This document shows, piece after piece, positions 1 through 10,438 of a stretch of 64,000 nucleotides of DNA. The stretch is from Branchiostoma floridae. Lineage: Eukaryota; Chordata; Leptocardii; Amphioxiformes; Branchiostomatidae. The stretch is taken from positions 14,040,262-14,104,261 of the forward strand of contig NC_049995.1 in NCBI RefSeq assembly GCF_000003815.2, written 5' to 3'. The position numbers and the translations under genes were made by a program. Numbering within the stretch: position 1 is the first letter of the stretch; every line of letters begins with the position of its first letter. The notes beneath the pieces are model-generated. The model saw only the letters and a program-made list of their open reading frames with translations. It searched no databases and was not told the origin of the DNA.

Positions 1-150
1 CTTGATGAATCTTTACTAAAAATGTCCTTCTATGAAGACACATAGTATACATTGTACCTCTAATAAGTACACTGTACGCCTGTTGTCAGGATGGATGACC
101 TAAAAAGTTTGCCCATGTGAAGGGTCAAAGGTGAAAGGTTATGCCCTTAC

Positions 151-1548
151 CGACAGAAAGTTGCTGTGATCCGGGGTGACGCACAGCCCGCGAACAAACC
201 CAGAGTGCGCCTGGATCGTTCTTCTGCAGTCTCGACTGGCCAGATTCCAGATCTTGATCTGAAGATGGGAGGCAATCAAAACTTTTATATTGATGTTTAT
301 GGAGAAAAAGTGTCTTTCGTATATCTTTATTCAGGTTGAACGAAACAATACACTGTGGACACTAGGGAGCAAGGCTGGTATTGTGGCCACAGACATATAA
401 ATATACAATACAAAATGAACATACATTTGAATAAAAAAGGGGCCGTGCAGCCACACATACATGTAGTATGTTGTAAATTGTACCAAAGAATTCACACTAG
501 TTTTAAGATGTTCTGACTGCAAACGTGTACAAGTTTGCAAAGCTTGTGTCTGACTTTCTCTTGATTCTCAACTTAAGAAAAAGAGTGATATGATTTGGGA
601 CACTGATCCCTATGAGTATGAAGAAAATTTTAAAATCTAAATCATTCTATTTCTTTATTCATCCCAAAATGGCTGGGTGGTCCTTACAACTATTATCATG
701 TAAGTCTACTTTGACAGCTTGATTACTTTTGAATTGTAACACCTCCACCTAAAAAAATCTTTTCTTCTAAAAAATAATTTCTAACTATTGACTGCAACCC
801 CACATATTTTCAACACTTTTGAATGGTTTAAGTAAATACTCATCTAACCTCCCCATCACATGCCCCAGTCAGCAGTGTTGACAGCGACCCCGGGTGTTTC
901 GCCATGCAGTTCACTCCATCACGATGTCCGTCCAGAGCACCGACGAACGGTTTGGCGAAGACCCGCTCCAGTTTGGTGGCGTTGAGCGCTCGTGTGTATT
1001 CCCGCGCCGCCTCGAAGGGATGGAGGGACGGGTCATAGTTCCTGGGTACTGTGGGGGAAAAGTCATTCATTTATTCCTGATCAAGTAACGTTACTTTGTT
1101 GGGTTGTTCAACTTTTTGAGAAAAACACCCCAGTACACAGGTACTGAAATTATTGGACTTTTGATGTATTGTTGAGCGAAAAATACATCATCCCTCTCCT
1201 GTCAAAATCTCTCTATATATAATACTTTACTTAGTTCCAAAGCAAGACTTTGATGAAAAAATAATTGTTTGCAACAGCATAGTTTTTATTTTCTGCATTT
1301 ATTTCTGCAGTGGTTGGCTCATTCTTCAAAAATCATTGACCGCTTGATCTATTTAAATACGTTATACTGGCCAGAAACGTTGGTCCATGATTTGAAGACT
1401 TTGAAGTAAACTTAAACCAGTCAGCATGCACATGCACGAACAGCTGTACAAAGGGGGAGGGGGGCGATAGGTACTCACATCTCTGGATGTCCCGCTTGGT
1501 TTCCCGCCCGTAGTCGTCCGGGTTCCGACTCAACATCTTGATCTTCAT
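151..1548 (-). CDS. DCAF13: DCAF13 / Sof1 WD40 protein, 5' exons only (partial)
   Basis: WD40-repeat protein of the small-subunit processome (yeast Sof1), needed for 18S rRNA maturation in the nucleolus; in vertebrates also a CUL4-DDB1 substrate adaptor. Three coding exons are visible: 1479-1548 (starts MKIKMLSRNPDDYGRETK), 849-1048 (PRNYDPSLHPFEAAREYTRA, then a VGALDGHRDGVNCMAKHP stretch) and 151-258 (IKIWNLASRDC, IQAHSGFVRGLC). Donors GTGAGT, GTTAGA and GTAAGG and CAG acceptors keep one frame. The opening residues and the first WD40 repeat match the family closely. I chose the ATG at 1546-1548 because the conserved Met-Lys start lies there; an upstream in-frame Met-Arg-Ser extension has no family counterpart. 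About 126 residues are present of a family length near 445; the rest lies beyond the left edge. Exon 2 can also be read alone from a later Met, but the joined model explains the whole conserved N-terminus. Confidence 0.95.
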
Positions 1549-1967
1549 CCTTAAGGAGTTTTTTGTCTTATCTGATCTCAATTAAGTCGTTTGCTTCGAC
1601 CTAAAAGTTAAAATCTGTGCTAAGCTTTTCTTCTGTCCATTTGGTGGGCACGCTTTGGGGGCCTCGTTAGCAACTTTAAAAAGTAGGCTGTCTACTGGAA
1701 TTATTGTACTGCCTGATTAATTTCCAACAACGTTTTAGAAACCTACAAATTAAAGTGTAAATTCCATATTTTGAAAGATTCCATACAAACTGAAGGCTCT
1801 AATAAGTTTTTGAGAGTTTTATTTTAGCGAACGTATAACTTTTTCAGGCGCAAAATATATTCATTTTGGTGACCTGTTAGGTCCTCACGATCTTGTGACG
1901 GGGGAGGAAAACCAGAAAAAGTGTCGTCTAAAATTCGACATAAATGAGCCATTTTTGACCGTAAAAC
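1549..1967. promoter_or_regulatory. Shared head-to-head promoter interval, DCAF13 / VPS26
   Basis: About 420 bases separate the start codons of two divergent housekeeping genes. It must hold both 5' UTRs and a bidirectional promoter. I see no clear TATA box or CpG-dense core; the call rests on gene arrangement only. Confidence 0.5.
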
Positions 1968-4900
1968 ATGAGTTTCTTCGGGTTTGGGACGACAGCAGAC
2001 ATCGACGTTGTCTTGGATGGATCCCAGACACGGAAATACGTAGAACATAAGACAGAAGACGGGCGGAAAGAGAAATATCCGCTGTACTATGACGGGGAGA
2101 CTGTGGCCGGGAAGGTAGGTGGGGTGTGGGGAGGGGGGCGGTTAGGGTACCGTTTTCTGAGAAATCCTGTCCCTGTACGCACACAGAATGAATTAAACAA
2201 TCAGTAGTGATTAAAAGCGTAACATAGATTGTGTAGATGTATCCAGTTTGCCTTTTCACCTTCTCATATTCATATTGACAAATATGACATTTTTGCATAG
2301 ACGATGTAACTCCAGAAAGGAAAAAAAATCTAACACCGACACTCTCATTCTTCGGACAGCTGACGGTACAATACAATGTCAAACTCTTAAACTTGTCTGA
2401 TGTTAGGGACCCACCATTATTTAATGTTACTAGTGTTCTAGACTCGAGAAGAAGCTATGTTTTTCATGTACATCATGCAGAACTCAACATTAGCATTCCA
2501 CAAAACCCTCTTCCAAAAGGCACATAAAACGGGGGTCCTGTGCTCGAGGAGGTGCCTCGACCACGTTAATCAGCCTCATTACGCACACTTTGGGTACCTA
2601 ATGGCTGTGAATACACCAGATATTATTATTATTAACCACTATCGAATTAATATTATCTCCTACAGGTCAGTGTGAGTCTGAGCAAGGCAGGGTCCAAGCT
2701 GGAACACCAGGGCATCAAGATAGAGTTCATAGGTCAGATCGAGCTGTACTACGACAGGGGCAACCACCATGAGTTCATCTCATTGGTCAAAGGTAAGAGT
2801 CAGAGGTCAGATCAACTGTGAGGCAGTGACCGCTTCACTGCAAACTTAAAACAACTGCAAAAAATCATATAATGGATGACAGTAGCGCACCTAGTCCCAA
2901 CCCAAACCCTATATTTTCTCCTTTTTTTTTTTCTTTTTTTTCTTTTTTAAAACTTTTCCGTGTCCGCCACGGCACTTTATTTTATTTACTCAGCACTGTA
3001 CAGGGAGCACAGGGACATAAACGTGTTGTGTACATCATCGAGTAGCAATTGTCTCGGGTTATCTTTCCATCGTATCCAAGAAATATGAATTGAAAACTTG
3101 GCAATAGTCAACAATGTAATGTTACATTTGTTATGTTCCAACAGTACATTTTTAACAGATTGATTGTCTTCAGTATTATTTAATCTACCCCAAAATTTCC
3201 TTAGTCTATTACATTCTAAAAACATGTGTTCAATCATAGTTTTCCAGCTTATTACAGATATCACAAAAAGGACTGTATACATTTCCAGACGTATCTCTTA
3301 TTTTCCACTTGTTTAGGAGGTATCTGCAAGGAAGTATTTTATGGAGCAATTTGAAATTAAATTCGCGGAGCTTGTTGTATCTGATATAACATGTCTGGGA
3401 CTCTATTTTCTCCTTACTACGAAACCAAAAAACTGCAAAGTTCAGGCATTTACAGTACTGTAAACGCAGAAATGTTCACGGTGGTTCTATGTTCGTGGTT
3501 TTCGCAAGGCAGTCTAACCGCAAACTTAAAACCACCGCGAACATTTTTCCATTACAGTATGTGACTACAGTTTATGGTGCTACGGCAAACTTAAAACCAC
3601 CGTAAACACTCACGCTAACGCGAAAGTAAATCCCTGCAAACTTAAATGCATTTACAGTCTATATATTTGCCTGTCAAGAATGTAAAACATATTTGACTTT
3701 GAGATTCATTTTGTCCCTCCTTATATTTTCCAGAGTTGGCACGGCCTGGCGTACTGACCCAGTCCACGTCCTTCGACTTCGAATTCATCAACGTGGAGAA
3801 ACCTTACGAGTCGTACACTGGAGCCAATGTCAAACTCAGGTAAATAACAACAATCAACAAGTAAACAAACCTTACGAGTCGTACACTGGAGCCAATGTCA
3901 AACTCAGGTAAACAAACCATAAGAGTTGTGCACTGGAGGCAGCATAAAAAAAAAAAACTCATACGTGTAATCATATAAACAAACTATGGTATAGACAACA
4001 CGAAATGTTTCCATGTGTCAAAACTTTAAAAATAGAAATACAAAAGTTGCTTGTGAACAGATTTGTATCATGCAATGTGATTTTGTGGAAATGTTATTGG
4101 TCACTAGTCTGTGTAACACAAACTCTGCTGTGTGGGGCTGTAACTGGCCCCTCTCCACCGGTGGATGTTGGGCGGGCTGCTAAGCGAGATTAAATCAGGC
4201 TAATTGGTCACCAGTTGAGTCATATTTCTGTGCAACAGTTTAGAAGATATTACAGGTAGCTTGAAATGAGTTTAATTTTAGAACAGGCTTTCACATCAAA
4301 CTTGTACGATGTGATATATGACATTACATTGTCATTTTTTGTTTGTCATTCAACAGATATTTCCTGCGCGTGACGATCGTGCGGCGGCTGACAGACATCA
4401 CCAAGGAGATGGACATCGTGGTTCACACCCTCTCCACCTACCCTGAGGTCAACAACAGCCTCAAGATGGAGGTCGGCATCGAGGACTGTCTGCACATCGA
4501 GTTCGAGTACAATAAACAGAAGTGAGTACCCCCGGTTTGATTAAGTGGTATGGTCCAAGTTGTATATATTTCATGGAGTGTTGGGTGATCCATTTTACTA
4601 GATAGGTAAGTTGTTCGCATCGAGGAGTACCAAAAACACAAGTGAGCACCCTCTGCTTTTTTGACTGAGTTTAAGGCATGGATTGAAACTTGCGTTAAGG
4701 CCAATGCAGTGTCAAAGTGTGATTAAGTATATATGCTGATGATGCTGACCGGTGAGAATGGCATCAATGTTTTTTTTTCCTGCACAGGCCTGTCAGAGTC
4801 AAAATCAAACACACAGAACCTACTTTTGTTGTGTATATGTCTCAGAAAAACTTGGTGACATTGTCTGCAAGAGTGTAAACACACAAATAAACATGTTTTC

Positions 4901-7900
4901 TGCAAAGATACCACCTGGCAAACACAATCGTGGAAAGTCGACTTCTTGCTTGTGAAAATCAAGATTAAACACAATGATTAAACATACATTTACATTGTGG
5001 ATGTGCATGCTAGCTACATGTATCGTCGTGTGAACACACCAATAACCCTGTTTTCTTGCATAGATACTGAAGGACGTTGTTGTAGGAAAAATTCTACATC
5101 TTGCCTGTGCGAATCAAGATTGAACACATAAAAACTAAAAATTTATAGTGCGAGAATGTGACAGAAAACCCTGCGTGAATGTGATGGTACAACTAGTATG
5201 AACACACCAATAACCCTAGGCCTGATTTCCTGACCATAGATACCATCTGAAGCACATTATTGTGGGGAAAATCAACTTCATGCTTGTGCGAATCAAAATC
5301 AATCATATAAATCATACATTTTTTACAGTGTGAACATTTGACACATGACCTGGTGTGTGTGAATGTGCCTGCTACCTATAGTATGAACACACCAATAACC
5401 CTCATTTTCCTGACCATAGATACCATCTGAAGGACGTTATTGTGGGGAAAATCTACTTCTTGCTTGTGCGAATCAAGATAAAACACATGGAACTTGCCAT
5501 CATCAAACGGGAGACCACAGGCACGGGTGGGTGGTTGTTGTGTCGTGATGCCCTGGACACCCCTCTTTTGCATAGTGGCACAGTCTGCAACCAATGCTCT
5601 CAAGAGTTTTAGTAGGACTGGTCCACTGAACGGAAGGGGTGGTCAGGTTTATGTTTTCTATGGCTGCCTACTGTTGTAACTTGATACATAGACTAGAGAC
5701 AAAACTTGTTCAGGTTGAATCTTTTACCCAAAACTTTCTTTTCTTGCAGACATACTATTTGGACAAAAATTACAAAGTCTTCATTATTACAGCAATGTTT
5801 GTGTATCAAGTTACAATCAGTCTAAAAGGCAGCCTACAACCGAGGTATCTTCTTGGATGACATCCTCAGTAGCCCGTAACTATAAGTTTTTGATCTTCAG
5901 AAAAATTTGCACTGAAATTTGCTTTCAAACAATAGCTAAGACTGTTGCAAGCTACTAAGTGATGTCATTCCGGGAACGACCTTGGTTTGACCTTGGTTAG
6001 AGGTGACCTTGAGGTTGTGTATATATTCCGCAGGTTCCACCTGAGAGACGTAGTTATAGGCAAGATCTACTTTCTGCTGGTCCGCATCAAGATCAGATTG
6101 ATGGAGATTAGCATTATAAAGAAAGAGACCGCAGGGACAGGTAGAGAGCTCCCCCTAGCATGCCTGCCGTGAAGTGCACCTAAAATGCAATGTTGTTAGC
6201 AGGGTTCTAGCCAGCATCCGTCCTTCCGTCCATTTAACGGAATTTTGCAGCTGGGGACGGACAAAAATTTTTCCTATTCCATACTGTGTGACGGACAAAA
6301 ATCGGCGTGTTAAGATAATTAAACAAATGAAATTTTGCAAAGATCACTCACTCACTCACTATCCATGGTTAGATTATACTGCTGCTGGGTTCCCTGACGC
6401 AGGGGTAGGCAGCAGTCGGCCAGTCTTCACACTCCGCTTCCATTTGGCTCTGTCCAGTGGGTCGACCCCTGTCAGACCGCACTCCTTCAAGTCCCTGCTG
6501 ACACAGTCCCTCCAGGTTTTCCTAGGTCTACCACGACCTCTGTTGCCAGATACTTTCTTTCCAGATCTTTTCTTTCTTTAAAGATCTCCAGAAATTCAGC
6601 ACAGATGCCATTGAACCAAGCTGAGTCTACTCTACTAGCAAAATCTGCCCCTCAAAATGCAGGAAATAGCATTTTAGTGGATTATAGATTTCAAAATTTT
6701 CCCAAATCCCCTACGACGGTCGCACTGAAGCCTCTGGGTCTTGACAGGATTTCCATTTAAAATCCAGGGGATGGAAAAAATTTCAGGCTGGCTGGAACAC
6801 TGGTTGTTAGCATGGCGGAAAGAAAATGGCCGCGGAGCATGCGAGATGGGATGGATTAGTGAAGCAATGCCTCCTAGCATGCGCGATGTGAACTGCAGGA
6901 GTTTGGCATGTACAGAGATTGAAGCGTCCTTGTGTGGGCACGATCCCTGCACTCCCCCTAGCATGGTTTATGAGAATTGCACATCATAGAGTGATAGACT
7001 CCATAGATCTAGTAGTTAGCAAAACCCATCAGAAAGTAGCCTTTCCATAACTATTTAAAGAAAAACGACAACAACGATCTGAAAGTATCTTTATTGTAAT
7101 GACAGTGTCATTTGACAGGTACAAATGTACCATTGAACATCTAACAAACTCAAGAATAAAATCGGTTATCCATCCAGCGTAGGAACAGTTTTACTAAAAG
7201 GCAAAGCAACAAACGAACGAAAGCAACAAGAACTCAGGTCATATGTTTAACATGAGTGCATTTTCTATTTATAACTTGCAACATGTATTCGAAACAAGTC
7301 AGTATGCCTCATTCCAATTTAACTGAAAAATAATCCAAAAACATTATCACAAAAACAGATATAAAATTTAACATGTACTCCAGGGTTCTCCCCAGAATTT
7401 TTTTAGTATAGTGGAGGGGCTGGCAAAAATAACCCTCACCAACGCGCTGCGCTTTCATGAAACTGGGTTCATTTGCAATGACAGAGGGTGTCAAATACTA
7501 CAAGTATAATATATTGTTGTGATTCCTTTGTTGTGAAGTGGCAAAACGACTATTGTTTTGATCATCGCCCATTCACAAGTTTTTGCAGACAATGCTGACT
7601 GAAAAAGTGATGCCACTTGGCACAAAAATCTGTGAATTGTCATTAATTTTAGCAAAGCTAACAAAGAAAATAGGGAAGAAACACACTAAATTTGAAAAAT
7701 AGTATAGTGGAGCTGGCTGAGAGTATAGTGGAGGGCCTCCCTTATTCCACCCTCTAGGGAGAACCCTGATGTACTCTCTAATTTCCACCAGGTGCCACAA
7801 TACCTGACATGAAAAATAGAGGCCTTCTCAAGATTGTCTTGAACACCTAAGTACCAGAATTGTACCTACCTCAGAATTCCTGATGCCTTCTTTTGATACA

Positions 7901-10438
7901 TCCCTTTAAATTACCTGTGTATATTATGTTTGTCGGTATTATGGCATCCGGTGGAATCATGAGAATTGATGTTAACAGGCATAACTTTCACCAACATTTC
8001 ACATCAGGGCTTTAGCCAGCATCCTTTTTTCCGTCAATTGGCAGAAATTTGCTGCCTGTGACGGAAAAATTTTAAAACCAATCCGTCAACCTTGACGGAA
8101 AAAAATCCTTGGTGGAAGCTACAGGCGGCTTGTGGACGCCGTCCACGGCCGTAAAAGCCACAACTGTTTGTTTGCTATTGTTATGATTGTTGACAATGTG
8201 TGTCGGTGTCCTTTTGCATACAATAACCCCAATGGGGCATGAATATGCAATAAACTTCATTGTCATTGGCATTAAAAACTCGTTTTTCAAGGTCTCAGTT
8301 CAGTCTCTCTAACTCCTGGAAGTGTTTTCCCGACAATGGGCTGACGGAAACAAGAGCTTCTGAAAAAAGCTAGTCTTTCGCTTACTTATATTGTGTACGT
8401 AAAAATGTTTGGCATAGTTTGGTCAAGCGTGGGTGCCAAGTCTGCAACGTTGGCAGCTCTGGCACAGTTTGGTCAAGTGCTAGGTTATATAACTGTTTAG
8501 TAAGGTAGTCGTTCTCACAGAGTATATTTTACTTGAACTACATATAATAACACAACTGCATGAATGATGTTAACTTTATTCGGATTGTTTCGCTGTTAAG
8601 AACGGCTCTGTTACAGTACAACAGGGTTTTATGAAAGTGCACTGTAGTAATCAAATTTATCAGTAGATGTGTCCTGAATTTCTGCAAGAACAAACAAAGT
8701 ATTGTCACCATAAACAACATAAAATATTAACACATGGCATATACAGTAATGGAAATATTTTTTTTAATGGCAAGATCATGTGAAAGGTAGATATTTTAAA
8801 CTAAAACAGGTCCGTGATATGTTTAATGGAACGTTTCGTTTCTTTTAGTAACGCAATTATGCTTTTACTTGACGGAGTCGTGACGTCACGCGTCAGACTC
8901 ACTCCGTCGAGCTCGGTCAGAATCTTCCCTTTCGAAATTATAAATTAAATGTGGGTCATTCTATTTTCAACGCATCCGAGGGCTACTATTTTGCTGAAAG
9001 AAGTTTGTTACACGAAAATAGCCTGAAATTTCTTAGAGTAAGAAATTTCCGAATACGCCCCCCTCCCACACCATGTCAGATGCGGCGCACGCATCTTACA
9101 CAATTCTAGATTTTGTAGCGGTGATTTTCCATAAAACAAAGTAAATGACATGTCAAACTGTTCTCTGCAATGTCTGTTTTATTATAACCAAACAGCGAAC
9201 ATGTTAGTTTATAAATTGTATACAATCTTACGAAGAAATCCTCACCGTTCACATCCGTCTCTGCAAATTCCTGCTTATAAGCCATGCAGAAACCAAGCAG
9301 CACATTCATGGTAGGCCGATACGTATGTCATAACGTTACATGCCGTCGAATCTGCAGGGTAGAATATCTCGCTAGCACGATATGGCATGGACCGCAAACC
9401 AAGCAGCACATTCATGGTAGGCCGATACGTATGTCATAACGTTTAAATACCGTCGAATCTGCAGGGTAGAATATCTCGCTAGCACGGTATGGCATGGTCG
9501 ACCCGGACGGACGGACGGACAGACGGACGGACAGAAATCTAATATCGGTCTGATTGCCTTTCGCCGCGGAAGCGCGGCGAAAGACAAAAAATTTCGAGCT
9601 GACTAGAGCCCTGTTTCACATACTATAGACACTGAAAAAAAATGTTTACCCCTAGGCCCAAACATCTATAACGAGAACGAGACGGTGGCCAAGTACGAGA
9701 TCATGGATGGGGCGCCGGTTCGCGGGGAGTCGATCCCGATACGACTGTTCCTGGCGGGATACGACCTGACCCCGACGATGCGAGACATCAACAAGAAGTT
9801 CTCTGTGCGGTACTATCTGAACCTGGTTCTGGTGGATGAAGAGGAGAGAAGATACTTCAAACAACAGGTGCTGTTATCATTGTTGTTTTGTGTGTCATCA
9901 TGTGTTGTTTTGATCCAACATTAGAGTCAGTTCAGAAGTGTAGGCCAATGCTTCCAAATCTCCTCTCTGAGTTACTGTAGCTAGCTCAGCCACACGCTAC
10001 AACAGCTACCAGGAACGTGGCTTCAGGAATGTATAGTTAAAAGTCAGTTCATCATAATGCCAATCTTGTTTCTTCTTGGGTCTCACTACTCGTGCTAGTA
10101 GTACTCTCATACTTTTGGGCTTATAGGAGAACACCACATCTGATCACTCCTTTAGCATTAGATTTTGGTATATTTGTCTTAACCTTAACTGCTCCCCAGT
10201 GACCTCAATGACAAGTGTCCTGATGGCTAATTTGAGCATCTCTTGGATAAAGAGATGCTTAAATTCTACGAGAAAAGCTGGTGTCTTTTATGTAATAATT
10301 TTCAGGTAGTGCCACATTAAGTTAATGTGTTCCCCTCTGTCCCTACAGGAGATAGTGCTGTGGCGCAAGGCAGACAGAGTTCGCACTGGAGGTCAGGCGG
10401 ATGAGTCCACTGCCTGGGGGAGGGACTACCAGGCATAG
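1968..10438 (+). CDS. VPS26: VPS26 retromer subunit (VPS26B-like), complete, with mutually exclusive exon 5
   Basis: Arrestin-fold subunit of the VPS26-VPS29-VPS35 retromer, which recycles cargo from endosomes to the trans-Golgi and plasma membrane. Coding exons: 1968-2114, 2666-2792, 3734-3839, 4357-4521, then either 5420-5526 or 6034-6140, then 9656-9867 and 10349-10438. Every junction is GT-AG and phases close to 954 coding bases, 317 residues, near the usual 327-336. Diagnostic stretches include YPEVNNSLKMEVGIEDCLHI, GAPVRGESIPIRLFLAGY and TPTMRDINKKFSVRYYLNL, and the ETVAKYEIMDGAPVRG part resembles VPS26B more than VPS26A. The C-terminal tail (RTGGQADESTAWGRDYQA) is short and unlike vertebrate tails. 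The start is the first ATG of the conserved SFFGFG opening. Introns carry an antisense LINE relic, several hAT elements and an array of duplicated exon-5 copies. Confidence 0.97.
2977..3430 (-). pseudogene. LINE reverse-transcriptase C-terminal fragment (zf-RVT region), antisense in VPS26 intron 2
   Basis: Reading the minus strand gives a degenerate retrotransposon tail: RYNKLREFNFKLLHKILP, CRYLLNKWKIRD, PFCDICNKLEN, then after a frame change TIEHMFLECNRLRKFWGRL. The CxxC...H...C...FW spacing is the zinc-binding tail that follows the reverse transcriptase of several non-LTR families. The frame is broken, so it is a dead fragment. Confidence 0.75.
3457..3658. mobile_element. Short MITE, family with ACTGTAAATGCA ends (copy 1 of 4)
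   Basis: Begins actgtaaacgcagaaatg and ends aaatgcatttacagt, so the ends are inverted. The body alternates ttcgcggt/accgcgaa-type motifs. The same roughly 200-base element recurs at 21284, 36679 and 56411. Non-coding. Confidence 0.75.
3799..3942 (+). repeat. Tandem copies of the 3' end of VPS26 exon 3 with its splice donor
   Basis: The last 41 bases of exon 3 plus the first bases of the intron (3799-3844) are repeated almost perfectly at 3867-3912, offset 68 bases, including the donor ctcag|gtaaa. A third, decayed copy starts at 3914 (aaaccataagagttgtgcac). The second copy therefore offers an extra donor 69 bases downstream. Using it would retain the in-frame TAA that starts the intron. Confidence 0.9.
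4865..5526 (+). repeat. Tandem array of VPS26 exon-5 units: three pseudo-exons plus exon 5a
   Basis: Four units, spaced 156, 176 and 180 bases apart, each contain an upstream tract like gaacacaccaataaccct, an acceptor-like tag|ata, and exon-5-like sequence. Exon-like parts start at 4908, 5064, 5240 and 5420. The first two are frameshifted. The third reads YHLKHIIVGKINFMLVRIKI but lacks a donor. Only the fourth (5420-5526) is intact. Confidence 0.9.
5420..5526 (+). other. VPS26: VPS26 alternative exon 5a (107 bp)
   Basis: Acceptor catag|a, donor acgg|gtgggt. It encodes YHLKDVIVGKIYFLLVRI followed by KIKHMELAIIKRETTGTG, nearly identical to vertebrate VPS26 here. It enters in phase 2 and leaves in phase 1, as does exon 5b. 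Including both would shift the frame, so one must be chosen. Confidence 0.88.
6034..6140 (+). other. VPS26: VPS26 alternative exon 5b (107 bp)
   Basis: Acceptor ccgcag|g, donor gacag|gtagag. It encodes FHLRDVVIGKIYFLLVRI followed by KIRLMEISIIKKETAGTG: the same length and phases as exon 5a, with about ten conservative differences in 36 residues (for example KH to RL). An intact frame and good splice sites argue it is functional. Confidence 0.88.
6200..6802. mobile_element. Non-autonomous hAT element in VPS26 intron 5
   Basis: Left end cagggttctagccag, right end ctggctggaacactg: imperfect 15-base inverted termini (13 of 15). A perfect 8-bp target duplication, gttgttag, flanks it at 6192-6199 and 6803-6810, the hAT signature. 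The left end resembles that of the larger element at 8005. A LINE tail lies nested inside. Confidence 0.85.
6374..6590 (-). pseudogene. LINE ORF C-terminal tail with TGAG microsatellite end
   Basis: Minus-strand translation gives KKVSGNRGRGRPRKTWRDCV, SRDLKECGLTGVDPLDRAKW and a stop after SGNPAAV. RGRPRKTWRD...DRxKW is the usual last segment of an RTE/L2-type reverse-transcriptase ORF. The 3' end runs into gagtgagtgag, a common LINE tail. It is 5'-truncated and sits inside the hAT element 6200-6802. Confidence 0.75.
7381..7768. mobile_element. hAT MITE, 388 bp, perfect 8-bp target duplication
   Basis: Starts cagggttctccc and ends gggagaaccctg. Flanked by atgtactc at 7373-7380 and 7769-7776. 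Internally it repeats tagtatagtggagg-like motifs. No transposase. Confidence 0.92.
9290..9502. repeat. 106-bp tandem duplication inside the hAT element
   Basis: The block starting aaaccaagcagcacattcat at 9290 recurs at 9396 with only a few changes. It is followed by a gacggacggac microsatellite at about 9506-9533. Confidence 0.9.
9558..9583. repeat. Perfect 11-bp-stem hairpin near hAT right end
   Basis: ctttcgccgcg, loop gaag, cgcggcgaaag. It lies 30 bases from the terminal repeat, so it may be a subterminal transposase-binding structure (inference). Confidence 0.7.

Larger units (their letters stand above)
8005..9613. mobile_element. Non-autonomous hAT element, about 1.6 kb, in VPS26 intron 5
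   Basis: Left end cagggctttag, right end ctagagccctg. The flanking 8-bp duplication tttcacat is perfect (7997-8004, 9614-9621). The interior has no transposase. It holds a palindromic cgtgacgtcacg at 8879-8890, a 106-bp tandem duplication, a GACG microsatellite and a strong hairpin near the right end. Confidence 0.9.

Noticed and set aside
1885..2382. 165-codon minus-strand frame opposite VPS26 exon 1
   Set aside because: Shadow of the real exon and adjoining intron; no similarity recognised.
8879..8890. Perfect palindrome cgtgacgtcacg as a VPS26 CRE enhancer
   Set aside because: It lies inside a hAT element deep in an intron; a single site is not evidence of regulation.
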